Positions 16,444-25,078 of a stretch of 64,000 bases of DNA are shown one piece after another; the stretch's first letter is position 1; the number at the start of each line of letters is the position of its first letter. The DNA is taken from contig JAFRZW010000007.1 of the NCBI GenBank assembly GCA_017442365.1, positions 275,271 to 339,270 on the forward strand. The letters run 5' to 3'. Source of the DNA: Rikenellaceae bacterium (GTDB lineage: Bacteria; Bacteroidota; Bacteroidia; Bacteroidales; Rikenellaceae). Under the pieces are notes generated by a model. It saw only the letters and a list, made by a program, of their open reading frames with translations, did no database searches and was not told the origin of the DNA. The translations under genes and the position numbers were made by a program.

Positions 16444-17715
16444 TTAGTATTTGCCTTTCCACAGCGTGCGGATACGTTCGGCAATCTTCGCCTCGGTCGG
16501 GTTTTGCTCGTTGGGGGTGTAGAATCGTGTCCCCTCCAAACCCTCGGGCAGGAACTCCTGTTCGACGAACGAACCGGCATAGTCGTGAGCATATTTGTAG
16601 TCGCGTCCGTAGTCGAGACTCTTCATCAGCTTGGTCGGAGCGTTGCGGATATGTAGCGGTATGGGGCGATTTGTGGTGTCGTGCTCGACTTGCGCAAGGG
16701 CAGCGTTGATGGCAGCATAGGCCGAGTTGCTCTTGGGGCTTGTCGCCAAGTAGATGGTTGTCTCGGCAAGGGTAATACGCGCCTCGGGCATACCGATCTT
16801 ATGCACGGTGTCGAAGCAGGCATTTGCCAGCAGCAACGCATTGGGATTGGCCAGCCCGATATCCTCCGAGGCCAGAATTACCAACCTTCGAGCGATGAAT
16901 CGCGGCTCCTCGCCACCCGCCAACATACGAGCCAAGTAGTAGATCGCCGCATTGGGATCGCTACCTCGCACCGACTTGATGAAGGCCGAGATCACGTCGT
17001 AGTGCTGCTCGCCATTCTTGTCGTAGAGGGCGATGTTCTGTTGCAGGCAGTCGGTTACGGTCTGGTCGTTGATTACGATCGGATCCTCCAATGCGCCCGT
17101 AATGATGTCTAAGATATTGAGCAATTTACGTGCGTCGCCACCCGAGAAACGGAACAGAGCGGTGGTCTGTTCGACGCGAATATCTCGCTCGCGCAGCTCC
17201 GAGTCTTGTGTCAGCGCACGGTCGAGTAATGTCTGCAACTCGTTGTCCTCCAAAGCCTTCAATACATAGACCTGACAGCGCGACAGCAACGGTGAGATCA
17301 CCTCGAACGAAGGATTCTCGGTCGTAGCACCGATCAGCGTTACGATACCCTGCTCGACAGCTCCGAGCAACGAATCTTGCTGACTCTTGTTGAAGCGGTG
17401 GATCTCGTCGATAAACAGGAAGGGCGATGCCGAGTTAAAGAATTGCTGACGGCGTGCCGAATCGATCACCTCGCGCACATCTTTCACTCCCGAATTGATT
17501 GCCGACAATGTGAAGAAGGGGCGTTCGAGCGACGCTGCAACCAACTTGGCCAGCGATGTTTTGCCCACTCCCGGAGGTCCCCACAGAATGAACGACGGCA
17601 CGTTGCCCGACTCCAAGAAACGTCGGAACACACCGTTCTCACCGACCAGATGGCTCTGACCGATATAGTCGTCCAGCGAACGTGGGCGCAATCTCTCAGC
17701 AAGCGGGGCAGACAT
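16444..17715 (-). CDS. rarA: Replication-associated recombination protein RarA (MgsA)
   Basis: A 423-residue AAA+ ATPase related to clamp-loader subunits that acts at stalled replication forks. It opens PLAERLRPRSLDDYIGQSHL. Walker A is GPPGVGKTSLAKL and Walker B is FLFIDEIHRFNKSQQDSLL. Sensor 1 is ATTENPSFEVISPLLSRC, followed by a RarA-type tetramerisation C terminus (EGTRFYTPNEQNPTEAKIAERI). The upstream intergenic DNA contains a four-unit heptamer repeat (17723-17750). No clear promoter was identified. Confidence 0.95.
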   Translation of the reverse strand: MSAPLAERLRPRSLDDYIGQSHLVGENGVFRRFLESGNVPSFILWGPPGVGKTSLAKLVAASLERPFFTLSAINSGVKDVREVIDSARRQQFFNSASPFLFIDEIHRFNKSQQDSLLGAVEQGIVTLIGATTENPSFEVISPLLSRCQVYVLKALEDNELQTLLDRALTQDSELRERDIRVEQTTALFRFSGGDARKLLNILDIITGALEDPIVINDQTVTDCLQQNIALYDKNGEQHYDVISAFIKSVRGSDPNAAIYYLARMLAGGEEPRFIARRLVILASEDIGLANPNALLLANACFDTVHKIGMPEARITLAETTIYLATSPKSNSAYAAINAALAQVEHDTTNRPIPLHIRNAPTKLMKSLDYGRDYKYAHDYAGSFVEQEFLPEGLEGTRFYTPNEQNPTEAKIAERIRTLWKGKY

Positions 17716-17722
17716 TACCTTA

Positions 17723-17750
17723 ATTCAAAATTCAAGATTCAAGATTCAAA
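17723..17750. repeat. Heptamer repeat, four units (ATTCAAR)
   Basis: Units ATTCAAA, ATTCAAG, ATTCAAG, ATTCAAA in tandem, directly upstream of rarA. The same unit recurs in reverse complement at 19969-19996, beyond aspS. Confidence 0.9.
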
Positions 17751-17781
17751 ATTGCCTTTGACGCCAAAGAGCCTTGAATCG

Positions 17782-17994
17782 TTATTTCTTTCTCATTTTG
17801 CGCAGGTTGCGGATGGTATAGATGATCGCCACCACAATCAGCAATGGGGTGCTCCAAATCTCAAACCACGACGCTGCGGGGTTGAGCGTGTCGGTCGCAT
17901 AGCGGTAGAGAATGAACGATCCCCACAGCATCAAAAATATGACCAGACAGATCAGCACCGAAACATAAATATGACGCTCTTGTTCCTTGTTCAT
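17782..17994 (-). CDS. Small two-helix membrane protein
   Basis: 70 residues with two hydrophobic helices (about 8-27, IYVSVLICLVIFLMLWGSFI, and 44-61, FEIWSTPLLIVVAIIYTI) and a basic tail RNLRKMRKK, so the C terminus is probably cytoplasmic. No family recognised. It lies between rarA and aspS on the same strand; the upstream 82 bases contain an imperfect hairpin that may end aspS transcripts. Confidence 0.65.
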   Translation of the reverse strand: MNKEQERHIYVSVLICLVIFLMLWGSFILYRYATDTLNPAASWFEIWSTPLLIVVAIIYTIRNLRKMRKK

Positions 17995-18015
17995 AGCGCT
18001 CGTTTATTGTTGTGC

Positions 18016-18070
18016 AAAGCCGAAAATGTACCCACCGCTCATCGTGGGACACTCTCGGCTTTACACTTTT
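18016..18070 (-). terminator. Possible weak terminator after aspS
   Basis: AAAGCCGA (about 18016) pairs with TCGGCTTT (about 18055-18062), with CCCAC/GTGGG nested inside. The T-run on the minus strand is short, so this is tentative. Confidence 0.4.
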
Positions 18071-18076
18071 TATAAT

Positions 18077-19831
18077 TTAGTTCTTAGGCTCAACCAGCTG
18101 CAAGCACAACTCTTCGAGCTGAGCGGGGTCGATTGCTGACGGTCCGTCGAGCATTACGTCGCGGCCCGCGTTGTTCTTCGGGAATGCGATGTAGTCGCGG
18201 ATCGACGAGTCGCCACCGAACAACGAGCACAGACGGTCGAAACCGAATGCCAAACCACCGTGAGGAGGCGCACCGAACTTAAATGCGTTCATCAAGAAAC
18301 CGAACTGCTCCTCGGCAGCCTCGGGCGTAAAGCCGAGCGTGTCGAAGATCTGAGCCTGCAACTTGGGCGAGTGGATACGGATCGAACCGCCACCAATCTC
18401 CGTACCGTTGCAAACGAAGTCGTAAGCATTGGCGCGCACACGTGCCGGATCGCTCACGAGGAACTCAACGTCCTCGGGCTTGGGCGAGGTGAAGGGGTGG
18501 TGCATAGCGTAGTAACGCTGAGTCTCGTCGTCCCACTCGAACATCGGGAAATCGACAACCCACAGCGGAGCGAACTTCTTGGGATCGCGCAGACCCAGAC
18601 GCTCGGCAACCTCCAAACGCAGGGCGCACAACTGAGTCAGTGCCTTGAACTTCGCACCGCACAGAATCAGTACCAAATCACCTGCCTCGGCACCCGCCTT
18701 GTCGGCCATAGCCTTAACCTCGTCGGGCGAGTAGAACTTATCCACCGACGACTTAACGCCGCCCTCTTCAACACGAATCCAAACCAGACCCTTAGCACCC
18801 ACCTGCGGACGCTTTACGAAGTCGGTCAGCGAGTCGATCTGCTTGCGGGTGTAGGCAGCGCAACCCTTAGCTGCAAAACCTACAACATACTCCGCATCGT
18901 CAAACACCGAGAATCCGTGTCCCTTAGCCAGCTCCGTCAGGTCAGCGAACTCCATACCGAAACGCAGGTCGGGCTTATCCGAACCGTAGCGCTCCATCGC
19001 CTCGATCCACGGCATACGCTGGAAAGGCTCCGTAAATTCGATGTCGAGCACCTCTTTGAACATATATTTTGCCCAACGCTCGAAGATCTCCAATACGTCC
19101 TCCTGCTCGACGAACGACATCTCGCAGTCGATCTGAGTGAACTCGGGCTGACGATCGGCACGCAGGTCCTCGTCGCGGAAGCAACGTACGATCTGGAAAT
19201 AACGGTCGTAACCAGCCACCATCAGCAGCTGCTTCAAGGTCTGGGGCGACTGAGGCAGAGCGTAGAACTGATTGGGGTTCATACGGCTCGGAACAACGAA
19301 GTCGCGCGCACCCTCGGGGGTCGATTTGATCAGATAGGGGGTCTCGATTTCGAGGAAGCCCTCCTTGTCAAGGAACGTGCGCACTGCCTGAGCCATACGG
19401 TGGCGCAGGATCATTGCACGCTGCAAGGGGGGACGACGCAGGTCGAGGTAGCGGTAACGCATACGCAGATCGTCGCCACCGTCCGAGTTCTCCTCGATGG
19501 TGAACGGAGGAGTCTGTGCCACGTTGAGAATGGTCAGCTTTTCGGCAGCCACCTCGATATCGCCCGTTGCCATTTTGGGGTTCTTCGACTGACGCTCGAT
19601 AACGCGACCCGTTACCTGAATGACATATTCACGACCCAGCTCAGCCGCAGCCTCGCGAGTCTCAGCGGGCGAGTTCTCCTCGACTACAATCTGGGTGATA
19701 CCATAGCGGTCGCGCAGGTCGATAAAGGTCATTGCGCCGAGGTTGCGCACCTTCTGCACCCAACCGGCGAGGGTTACTGTTTCATTGACGTTGCAGCTTC
19801 TCAGACAGCCGCAAGTGTGAGTTCTGTACAT
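18077..19831 (-). CDS. aspS: Aspartyl-tRNA synthetase
   Basis: Charges tRNA-Asp. The 584 residues have the bacterial layout. An N-terminal OB-fold anticodon domain ([29 protein letters not shown]) leads to the class II core, with motif 1 near [20 protein letters not shown] and motif 2 [22 protein letters not shown] insertion domain follows, and motif 3 is GLAFGFDRL. The ATG at 19831 follows a consensus promoter by about 60 bases. Monocistronic. Confidence 0.97.
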   Translation of the reverse strand: MYRTHTCGCLRSCNVNETVTLAGWVQKVRNLGAMTFIDLRDRYGITQIVVEENSPAETREAAAELGREYVIQVTGRVIERQSKNPKMATGDIEVAAEKLTILNVAQTPPFTIEENSDGGDDLRMRYRYLDLRRPPLQRAMILRHRMAQAVRTFLDKEGFLEIETPYLIKSTPEGARDFVVPSRMNPNQFYALPQSPQTLKQLLMVAGYDRYFQIVRCFRDEDLRADRQPEFTQIDCEMSFVEQEDVLEIFERWAKYMFKEVLDIEFTEPFQRMPWIEAMERYGSDKPDLRFGMEFADLTELAKGHGFSVFDDAEYVVGFAAKGCAAYTRKQIDSLTDFVKRPQVGAKGLVWIRVEEGGVKSSVDKFYSPDEVKAMADKAGAEAGDLVLILCGAKFKALTQLCALRLEVAERLGLRDPKKFAPLWVVDFPMFEWDDETQRYYAMHHPFTSPKPEDVEFLVSDPARVRANAYDFVCNGTEIGGGSIRIHSPKLQAQIFDTLGFTPEAAEEQFGFLMNAFKFGAPPHGGLAFGFDRLCSLFGGDSSIRDYIAFPKNNAGRDVMLDGPSAIDPAQLEELCLQLVEPKN

Positions 19832-19898
19832 AGTTGTATCTGTTATTTTTGTTTTGTATCGGTTTTTCGCACATTCAGTCTATGACTGATGCAACTGA

Positions 19899-19928
19899 CA
19901 AAAATACAAAATTACTCCCAACCGACAA
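19899..19928 (-). promoter_or_regulatory. aspS promoter
   Basis: Minus-strand TATTTTTG (19899-19906), 19-base spacer, TTG (19926-19928). Gives a leader of about 60 bases. Confidence 0.75.
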
Positions 19929-19968
19929 TCATTTCGACCCCAAAAATAACATTTTGCGACGAAATAAT

Positions 19969-19996
19969 TTTGAATCTTGAATTTTGAATCTTGAAT
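19969..19996. repeat. Heptamer repeat, four units, inverted relative to 17723-17750
   Basis: Units TTTGAAT, CTTGAAT, TTTGAAT, CTTGAAT. In reverse complement these are the ATTCAAR units found upstream of rarA. The array ends 5 bases before the tadA -7 box. Confidence 0.9.
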
Positions 19997-20009
19997 TTAT
20001 ATACCTTTG
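19977..20009 (+). promoter_or_regulatory. tadA promoter with repeat-supplied -33 element
   Basis: TACCTTTG (20002-20009) is an exact -7 box. The only TTG triplets near the -33 position lie in the heptamer repeat (for example 19977-19979, spacer 22, and 19984-19986, spacer 15). Confidence 0.55.
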
Positions 20010-20038
20010 TGCTAAGTAAAATTACAATTTTGCCAATT

Positions 20039-20494
20039 ATGGAACTCAATCCCACCCTCGCAGAGGACGAAAAATTTATGCGTCAGGCAATAAATGAGGC
20101 TCAACGTGCGTTATTAAAGGAAGAGATACCGATCGGGGCGGTGGTCGTTTGTGGTGGGCGTGTGATTGGACGTGGCCACAACCTGAGCGAAACCCTCGGC
20201 GACGCTACGGCTCACGCCGAGATGCAGGCTCTGACAGCCGCTGCATCGTCGCTCGGAGGTAAGTACCTGCCCGAATGTACGCTCTATGTTACGGTCGAGC
20301 CGTGTGTGATGTGTGCAGGAGCCTCGGCGTGGTGCCAAGTTGGGCGTGTGGTGTGGGGAGCCGACGATCCGAAGCGTGGTTCGAGCCGCCATACACCGTC
20401 GCTCTTTCACCCTCGAACGAAGATCACGCGCGGGGTGCTGGCGACTGAATGTGAGGCGTTGATGACCGAATTTTTCAAAAAACTGCGCCGCTGA
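20039..20494 (+). CDS. tadA: tRNA-specific adenosine deaminase TadA
   Basis: Zinc enzyme that converts adenosine 34 of tRNA-Arg(ACG) to inosine. The 151-residue protein has the zinc- and proton-transfer motif DATAHAEMQAL and TVEPCVMCAGA (CxxC), plus the N-terminal EIPIGAVVV and HNLSETLGDATAHAE typical of TadA. The start at 20039 (MELNPTLAEDEKFM) was chosen over one at 19991, which would lie within the promoter. Transcribed divergently from aspS. Confidence 0.92.
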   Translation: MELNPTLAEDEKFMRQAINEAQRALLKEEIPIGAVVVCGGRVIGRGHNLSETLGDATAHAEMQALTAAASSLGGKYLPECTLYVTVEPCVMCAGASAWCQVGRVVWGADDPKRGSSRHTPSLFHPRTKITRGVLATECEALMTEFFKKLRR

Positions 20495-20495
20495 T

Positions 20496-20526
20496 TTTGG
20501 ATTGTATTTAGATTTTACTACTTTTG
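20496..20526 (+). promoter_or_regulatory. Promoter of the TPR protein gene
   Basis: TTTG (20496-20499), 19-base spacer, TACTTTTG (20519-20526). The -33 element begins just past the tadA stop codon. Confidence 0.8.
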
Positions 20527-20606
20527 TCGAGATAAAGCCACCTGTGATGGGGCACTGAACTAAGAAATTACGAACTAAAAATTATTAATTACAAAAAACA
20601 AAAACG

Positions 20607-21560
20607 ATGAAAAAGGTATTTTTAGCAGTTGTTGCGTTGTTTGCAATCGGTTCGATTTCGGCTCAGACCGCTGAGGACGTTACCGCTAAGTTCAACGAGG
20701 CCGCAAACCTGATGAACGCTAAGGATTTCGCTGGTGCAGTTGCAGCACTGAACGAGGTTGTTGCAATGAGTGCCGATGTTGAGGGCACTGAGGCTACCGC
20801 AGAGCAGGCTCAGACCTACATTCCCACTTGCTACTTCCAGGCTGGTTTGAAGCAGGCTCAGAGCCAGCAGCTGGACGAGGCTCTGGTTAATTTCCAGAAT
20901 GCAGCCGAGACCGCTGAGCTATACTCGAATCCCAAGATTATGCGTAACGCTAAGACGATGATTGCTCGCGTCTATACGATGAAGGGTGGTTCGGCATTCA
21001 ACAATGGCGATTATGCTGCTGCTGCCGAGGTATTTGCTAAGGGCTTTGAGGCTGACCCCAACAATACCAAGTTAGGTCTGAACCTGGCAAAGAGCTACTA
21101 TGAGTTGGGTAAGTTCGACGAGGCAGTTGAGGTTCACAAGTCGATTTTGGCTCAGACTCTGCCCCGTTTTGCAGCTGACAAGGCTCAGGCTAAGGTTGAT
21201 ATGACCTACTACTTCACCAAGAACATCGCTGAGATGCAGCAGGCTGAGGAGGTTGATAACGAGGCTATCTTGGCATTGGTTGAGAAGTGGGTAGCTGCTG
21301 ATGCTGCTGACGCAACTGCAAACAAGATGCTCGTTTCGCAGCACTTGGCAATGAAGAACTACGATAAGGTAATCGAGCTGGCTGAGGCTGTTGCTGCTTT
21401 GCAGGTTGAGGAGGCTGACAAGTCGGACGTTTACTATTCGTTGGGTATGGCTCACAACGCTAAGGAGCAGAAGGCTGAGGCTATCGCAGCTTTGAAGAAG
21501 GTTACCGCTGGTAACGCTGCTGCTGCCGCTAAGACCGCTGTTGCTGAGTTGAGCAAGTAA
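20607..21560 (+). CDS. Secreted tetratricopeptide-repeat protein
   Basis: The 317-residue protein has a signal peptide (MKKVFLAVVALFAIGSISAQ) and a mature part built of helical TPR-like units: AKFNEAANLMNAKDFAGAVA, FQAGLKQAQSQQLDEALVNF, AFNNGDYAAAAEVFAKGF, LAKSYYELGKFDEAVEVH, HLAMKNYDKVIELAEAV and SLGMAHNAKEQKAEAIAAL. It is Ala- and Glu-rich, with favoured codons (GCT, GAG) suggesting strong expression. Probably a periplasmic scaffold; partners unknown. It has its own consensus promoter and a terminator. Confidence 0.85.
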   Translation: MKKVFLAVVALFAIGSISAQTAEDVTAKFNEAANLMNAKDFAGAVAALNEVVAMSADVEGTEATAEQAQTYIPTCYFQAGLKQAQSQQLDEALVNFQNAAETAELYSNPKIMRNAKTMIARVYTMKGGSAFNNGDYAAAAEVFAKGFEADPNNTKLGLNLAKSYYELGKFDEAVEVHKSILAQTLPRFAADKAQAKVDMTYYFTKNIAEMQQAEEVDNEAILALVEKWVAADAADATANKMLVSQHLAMKNYDKVIELAEAVAALQVEEADKSDVYYSLGMAHNAKEQKAEAIAALKKVTAGNAAAAAKTAVAELSK

Positions 21561-21591
21561 TTCGTTGCAAACACTTAATTACTCGGATAAT

Positions 21592-21622
21592 GCCCGATCC
21601 CTTGTGGGGTCGGGCTTTTTTT
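21592..21622 (+). terminator. Terminator of the TPR protein gene
   Basis: GCCCGATCCC (21592-21601) pairs with GGGGTCGGGC (21606-21615) around a TTGT loop, followed by seven T. Confidence 0.85.
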
Positions 21623-21762
21623 ATTCACAATTCACAATTCACAATTCACAATTCGCAAGTCGCAATTCGCAAGTCGCAATTCACAATTCACGATTCACAA
21701 TTCACAATTCACGATTCACAATTCACGATTCGCGATTCGCAATTCACAATTCGCAATTCACG
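21623..21762. repeat. Tandem heptamer array, 20 units of ATTCRCR type
   Basis: Twenty contiguous 7-base units. Most are ATTCACA, ATTCACG, ATTCGCA or ATTCGCG, and two are AGTCGCA (21658-21664 and 21672-21678). No unit breaks the 7-base phase over 140 bases. It starts directly after the T-run of the preceding terminator. Because 7 is not a multiple of 3 it shows false open frames on both strands; I treat it as non-coding. Confidence 0.95.
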
Positions 21763-21844
21763 ATATTTTTCTTTAATTTAATTGAATCAAAGGATAGTTT
21801 CTTGTTCCATTAAGTTGCACGCCCTGCGGGGTGTGTCTTCTAAT

Positions 21845-21872
21845 TGTCATTCAGAGCGACAGCGAAGAATCT
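21845..21872. repeat. Dispersed intergenic repeat (TGTCATTC...GAAGAATCT)
   Basis: The stretch begins TGTCATTCAGAGCGACAGCG and ends AAGAATCT. It resembles a short imperfect-palindrome repeat seen in intergenic regions of many Bacteroidetes genomes (from memory, unverified). Only one copy was noticed in this window. Confidence 0.5.
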
Positions 21873-21875
21873 AAT

Positions 21876-21903
21876 TTTGAATCTTGAATTATGAATTATG
21901 AAT
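21876..21903. repeat. Heptamer repeat, four units (TTTGAAT/CTTGAAT/TATGAAT)
   Basis: Units TTTGAAT, CTTGAAT, TATGAAT, TATGAAT. Same family as the arrays at 17723 and 19969, and in the same orientation as the latter. Confidence 0.85.
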
Positions 21904-21915
21904 AACAAAGAAATA

Positions 21916-21942
21916 GCCGCGCCCGAATGGATCGAGCGCGGC
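21916..21942 (-). terminator. Terminator of the M16 protease gene
   Basis: On the minus strand GCCGCGC pairs with GCGCGGC (21936-21942 with 21916-21922), followed by a T-rich stretch. With the arrays above, this accounts for the 408-base gap 21561-21968; nothing else was seen there. Confidence 0.75.
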
Positions 21943-21968
21943 CAAATTCGCGTATAGCGTATAACGGA

Positions 21969-24770
21969 TTACTCCTCGGGATTCATTACAACCAGAGCCG
22001 AGTTGCCGCTATTGATGATCTTCGAAGCAAGAGCCTTGATCTGCTCTGCGTTCATACCCTCGACTTTCTCCTGATAGCCGGTGAACATATCCGCACCATC
22101 AACGTGCAGGTTGTTCAGCGTGCCGCTCCAAGCCGAGTTGTTCTTGATGTTATCCAAGTGCTGCTTAACCATATACTCCTTGATGGTATTGATTTCGTCA
22201 GCCGTCGGACCCTCTTCGGCCATCTTCTTCAACTCGTCCTTAACGACGCCGATCAGCTCCTCAGCAAGCTCCTTGTTGGTGTCGAACTGAACGATGAAGC
22301 GAACAGCCTCAACGGGACGACGCGAGAAACCGCCACCGCAACCAACGCTATAAGTACCGCCACGCTCCTCGCGGATCGAGGTGGTGTAGCGCTGACGCAT
22401 AATCTGCTGCAAGAAGCTGAATGCGAGCATATTGTCGAGTGTTACGGGAACGTCTGCGTTGAACGAGAGCGAAATGGTGGTCTTAGGCATCGACATCTTG
22501 GTTGCGAAGGTGTTGTTCACCTCGCCCTTCCACCAACGTACGCCGTCGTCCTTCCAAGTCTTGCGATCCTTCTTCTTAGCCGATGCGGGCAGCGAGCCGA
22601 TATACTTCTCAACCAGCGGCTGCAACGTTGCGGGATCGATGTTACCAACGAAGGTGAAGGTGAAGTCGGCAGCGTTGCCATAGACGGTCTTGAACAGCTC
22701 GGGCATCTTCGCGAAATCAACCTTCTCCAACTCTGCCAAGCCCATCATACCACGACGCGGGTTGTTGTTGTAGAGGGTCTTGTTGTACTCCTTCTGGAAG
22801 GTGTACATCGGGTTGCTCTCGACGTTTTTGAGCTGGGTTGCGAGCATATCCATCAGTACGCCGAAGTCCTCCTCGCTCCAACGGGGTGCGTTGAAGTAGA
22901 GCCACATCAGCTGCAACTGAGTTTCGATATCCTTGGGCGAGCAGGTACCCGAACCGGTAGCAGTGTAGTCGTCCATCGAGAATGCGAAACCAACATCTTT
23001 GCCTGCCAACTGCTTTTGCAGGTCGGTAGCCTTGAACTTGCCGATACCCGACTGCTCGATAGTCATATCGATCAGAGCAGCGGTGTAGATATCCTCAGCA
23101 GCTACGAGCGAAGAACCACCCAGAGCCTTAGCCGAAATGCGCAACTCGTCAGCCTTGAAATCGGTCTGCTTGACAACGACCTTGATACCATTCTTCAAAG
23201 TCCAAACCGTCGAGCCGAACTTGTCGGTCGTGGTCTTCACTACGGGCGAGCCCTTCAATACGGTGCCTTCGGGGATCAGAGGCTCCTTCACTACGTTGTC
23301 CTCGTAGGGCTTCAACTCCGCGCCACGTACCTTATTCATAATAGCCAGCACCTCCTCGTTGGTCGGAACGGGAGCCTCGGCCTTCTCGGGAGCGGTAACG
23401 ATCACCACGTTATCCTTCTGCTTGAAGAGCTCCTTTGCCATAGCGTTGAGCGAGTTCAAATCAAGCATCGGCACGATCTGCTTAACAAGCTCATACTCGG
23501 TCTCAGCCGACGGAATGGGCGAATTGGTGCGGAAAGCATTCAGATACTTCCAAACCAGCTCACCATTGCGGCGGTCGTTTCGGTTGTCGTAACCCTTCTC
23601 ATTCGAGCGCAAAACCTCAGCACGCTCGCGCTCCAACTCCGACATCGTGAAACCGAAACGCTGTGCCTTCTCAACCTCAGCGTAGAGAGCCTCAAATGCC
23701 TTTTCAACCTCGCCGTCGCGTGCAATAGCGATTGCCTGCATAACGTCCTGATAGTCGGTCAGTGCGCCGTAAGCCGAACCCGCTGCAACGAACGGAGCGT
23801 TGGGCTGCTGAGCAATATCGGTCAGACGGTTGCTGAGCATCGAGCTGATCATCTCGATTGCCAGATTAGCCACGAATGCCTGAACCGTGTTGTTCATCTC
23901 CTTCGGTACGGGATCGTGCTTGATCATCATCATAACGCGGGTCGAGGTCATCTCGGGATCGGTTGCAACGCAAACCATAGGCTCGTCGTTACCTGCGATC
24001 TTGATCACCTGCTTGGGCTCGGGATTCTCCACTGCGGGAATGTCCGACATCACCTTCTTGATCTTCTCGACCATCTCGTCGGCGTTGAAATCACCAACAA
24101 CGACTACGGCCTGCAAGTCGGGACGATACCAGCGGTTGTAGAAATCCTTAATATCCTGATAGGTAAACGATTTCAGACCCTCGATCGAGCCGATGATGTT
24201 ACGCTCGCCATACTTCGAGTAGTTCACCATCACGGGGCGGGTCTTCTCGTTCAGACGCCAGTTAGCGTCGTTGCGCGTACGCAGCTCCTCGATGATCACA
24301 CCGCGCTCGTTGTCGATCTCCTCGTGTTCGAGCGAGATGAAGTGCGACCAATCGTGCAGGATCAACAGACAGGTATCGACGATACCCTCACGATTCAGAG
24401 GCACGCTCGACATATTGTAGCAGGTCTGCTCCTGAGCGGTGAAAGCGTTGAGGTTAGCACCGAACTTCACACCCACCTTCTCCAAGTAGTTGATCAACAT
24501 CTTGCCGGGCAGGTTCTTCGTGCCATTGAAAGCCATATGCTCCAAGAAGTGAGCCAGACCCTGCTGGTTGTCCTCCTCCTGAATAGCACCTACGTGGTGC
24601 AGAATGTAGAACTCGGCCTGCTTAGCGGGCTTGGCATTGCTACGTACGTAGTAGGTCATACCGTTGTCCAACTTGCCGGTTCTCACAGCTGTATCGGCCG
24701 GAATCACCTGAGCCGATGCCGAAGCTACGAATGCTACGATCGCAGCTAAGGTTAAGAACAGTCTTTTCAT
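21969..24770 (-). CDS. Secreted M16-family (pitrilysin-like) zinc protease, double domain
   Basis: The 933-residue protein has a signal peptide (MKRLFLTLAAIVAFVASASAQ) and then two M16 halves. The first half carries the inverted zinc motif HFLEH (in GLAHFLEHMAFNGTKNLPG) and the downstream metal-ligand Glu in NERGVIIEELR, so it is the catalytic half. The second half (from about residue 490) lacks HxxEH and is the usual inactive partner. Members degrade peptides in the periplasm of Bacteroidetes. The gene follows the XRE regulator by 36 bases and may be read from the DUF2975 promoter. Confidence 0.93.
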   Translation of the reverse strand: MKRLFLTLAAIVAFVASASAQVIPADTAVRTGKLDNGMTYYVRSNAKPAKQAEFYILHHVGAIQEEDNQQGLAHFLEHMAFNGTKNLPGKMLINYLEKVGVKFGANLNAFTAQEQTCYNMSSVPLNREGIVDTCLLILHDWSHFISLEHEEIDNERGVIIEELRTRNDANWRLNEKTRPVMVNYSKYGERNIIGSIEGLKSFTYQDIKDFYNRWYRPDLQAVVVVGDFNADEMVEKIKKVMSDIPAVENPEPKQVIKIAGNDEPMVCVATDPEMTSTRVMMMIKHDPVPKEMNNTVQAFVANLAIEMISSMLSNRLTDIAQQPNAPFVAAGSAYGALTDYQDVMQAIAIARDGEVEKAFEALYAEVEKAQRFGFTMSELERERAEVLRSNEKGYDNRNDRRNGELVWKYLNAFRTNSPIPSAETEYELVKQIVPMLDLNSLNAMAKELFKQKDNVVIVTAPEKAEAPVPTNEEVLAIMNKVRGAELKPYEDNVVKEPLIPEGTVLKGSPVVKTTTDKFGSTVWTLKNGIKVVVKQTDFKADELRISAKALGGSSLVAAEDIYTAALIDMTIEQSGIGKFKATDLQKQLAGKDVGFAFSMDDYTATGSGTCSPKDIETQLQLMWLYFNAPRWSEEDFGVLMDMLATQLKNVESNPMYTFQKEYNKTLYNNNPRRGMMGLAELEKVDFAKMPELFKTVYGNAADFTFTFVGNIDPATLQPLVEKYIGSLPASAKKKDRKTWKDDGVRWWKGEVNNTFATKMSMPKTTISLSFNADVPVTLDNMLAFSFLQQIMRQRYTTSIREERGGTYSVGCGGGFSRRPVEAVRFIVQFDTNKELAEELIGVVKDELKKMAEEGPTADEINTIKEYMVKQHLDNIKNNSAWSGTLNNLHVDGADMFTGYQEKVEGMNAEQIKALASKIINSGNSALVVMNPEE

Positions 24771-24806
24771 TGTTTTACAGTTGTTAATTGGTTGTTATTA
24801 AGTTAT

Positions 24807-25028
24807 TTACTCATTTTTAGGATCATCGGCGCGATACTCGATGATGTCGCCTGGTTGGCAATCCAATTCGCGGCAGATGGCTTCGAGCGTGGTGAAACGA
24901 ATCGCTCGTGCCTTTCCGTTCTTCAAAATCGAGAGGTTGGCCTGCGTGATATCGACGCGCTCCGACAATTCGCCAAGCGACATCTTGCGCTTGGCCATCA
25001 TTACGTCCAAGTTGATAATCAATGCCAT
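24807..25028 (-). CDS. XRE-family helix-turn-helix regulator
   Basis: 73 residues, almost all one Cro/CI-type HTH domain: MSLGELSERVDITQANLSIL for the helix-turn-helix and FTTLEAICRELDCQPGDIIEY for the closing helices. This is the short HTH_26 form usually encoded next to a DUF2975 membrane protein, as here (50 bases downstream of it). The pair probably forms a membrane-linked regulatory unit; its signal is unknown. Confidence 0.92.
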   Translation of the reverse strand: MALIINLDVMMAKRKMSLGELSERVDITQANLSILKNGKARAIRFTTLEAICRELDCQPGDIIEYRADDPKNE

Positions 25029-25078
25029 ATCTTCCCCCCCCCGTTGTTTCCGTTTGCAATATTCATAATATCAATAGG

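Noticed and set aside
21565..21813. Open frames across the heptamer array
   Set aside because: A 7-base tandem repeat stays open in all frames by chance; the translations are simple repeats such as IHNSQF.
21927..24749. 940-codon plus-strand frame opposite the M16 protease
   Set aside because: Antisense shadow; the minus-strand frame has a signal peptide and catalytic motif.
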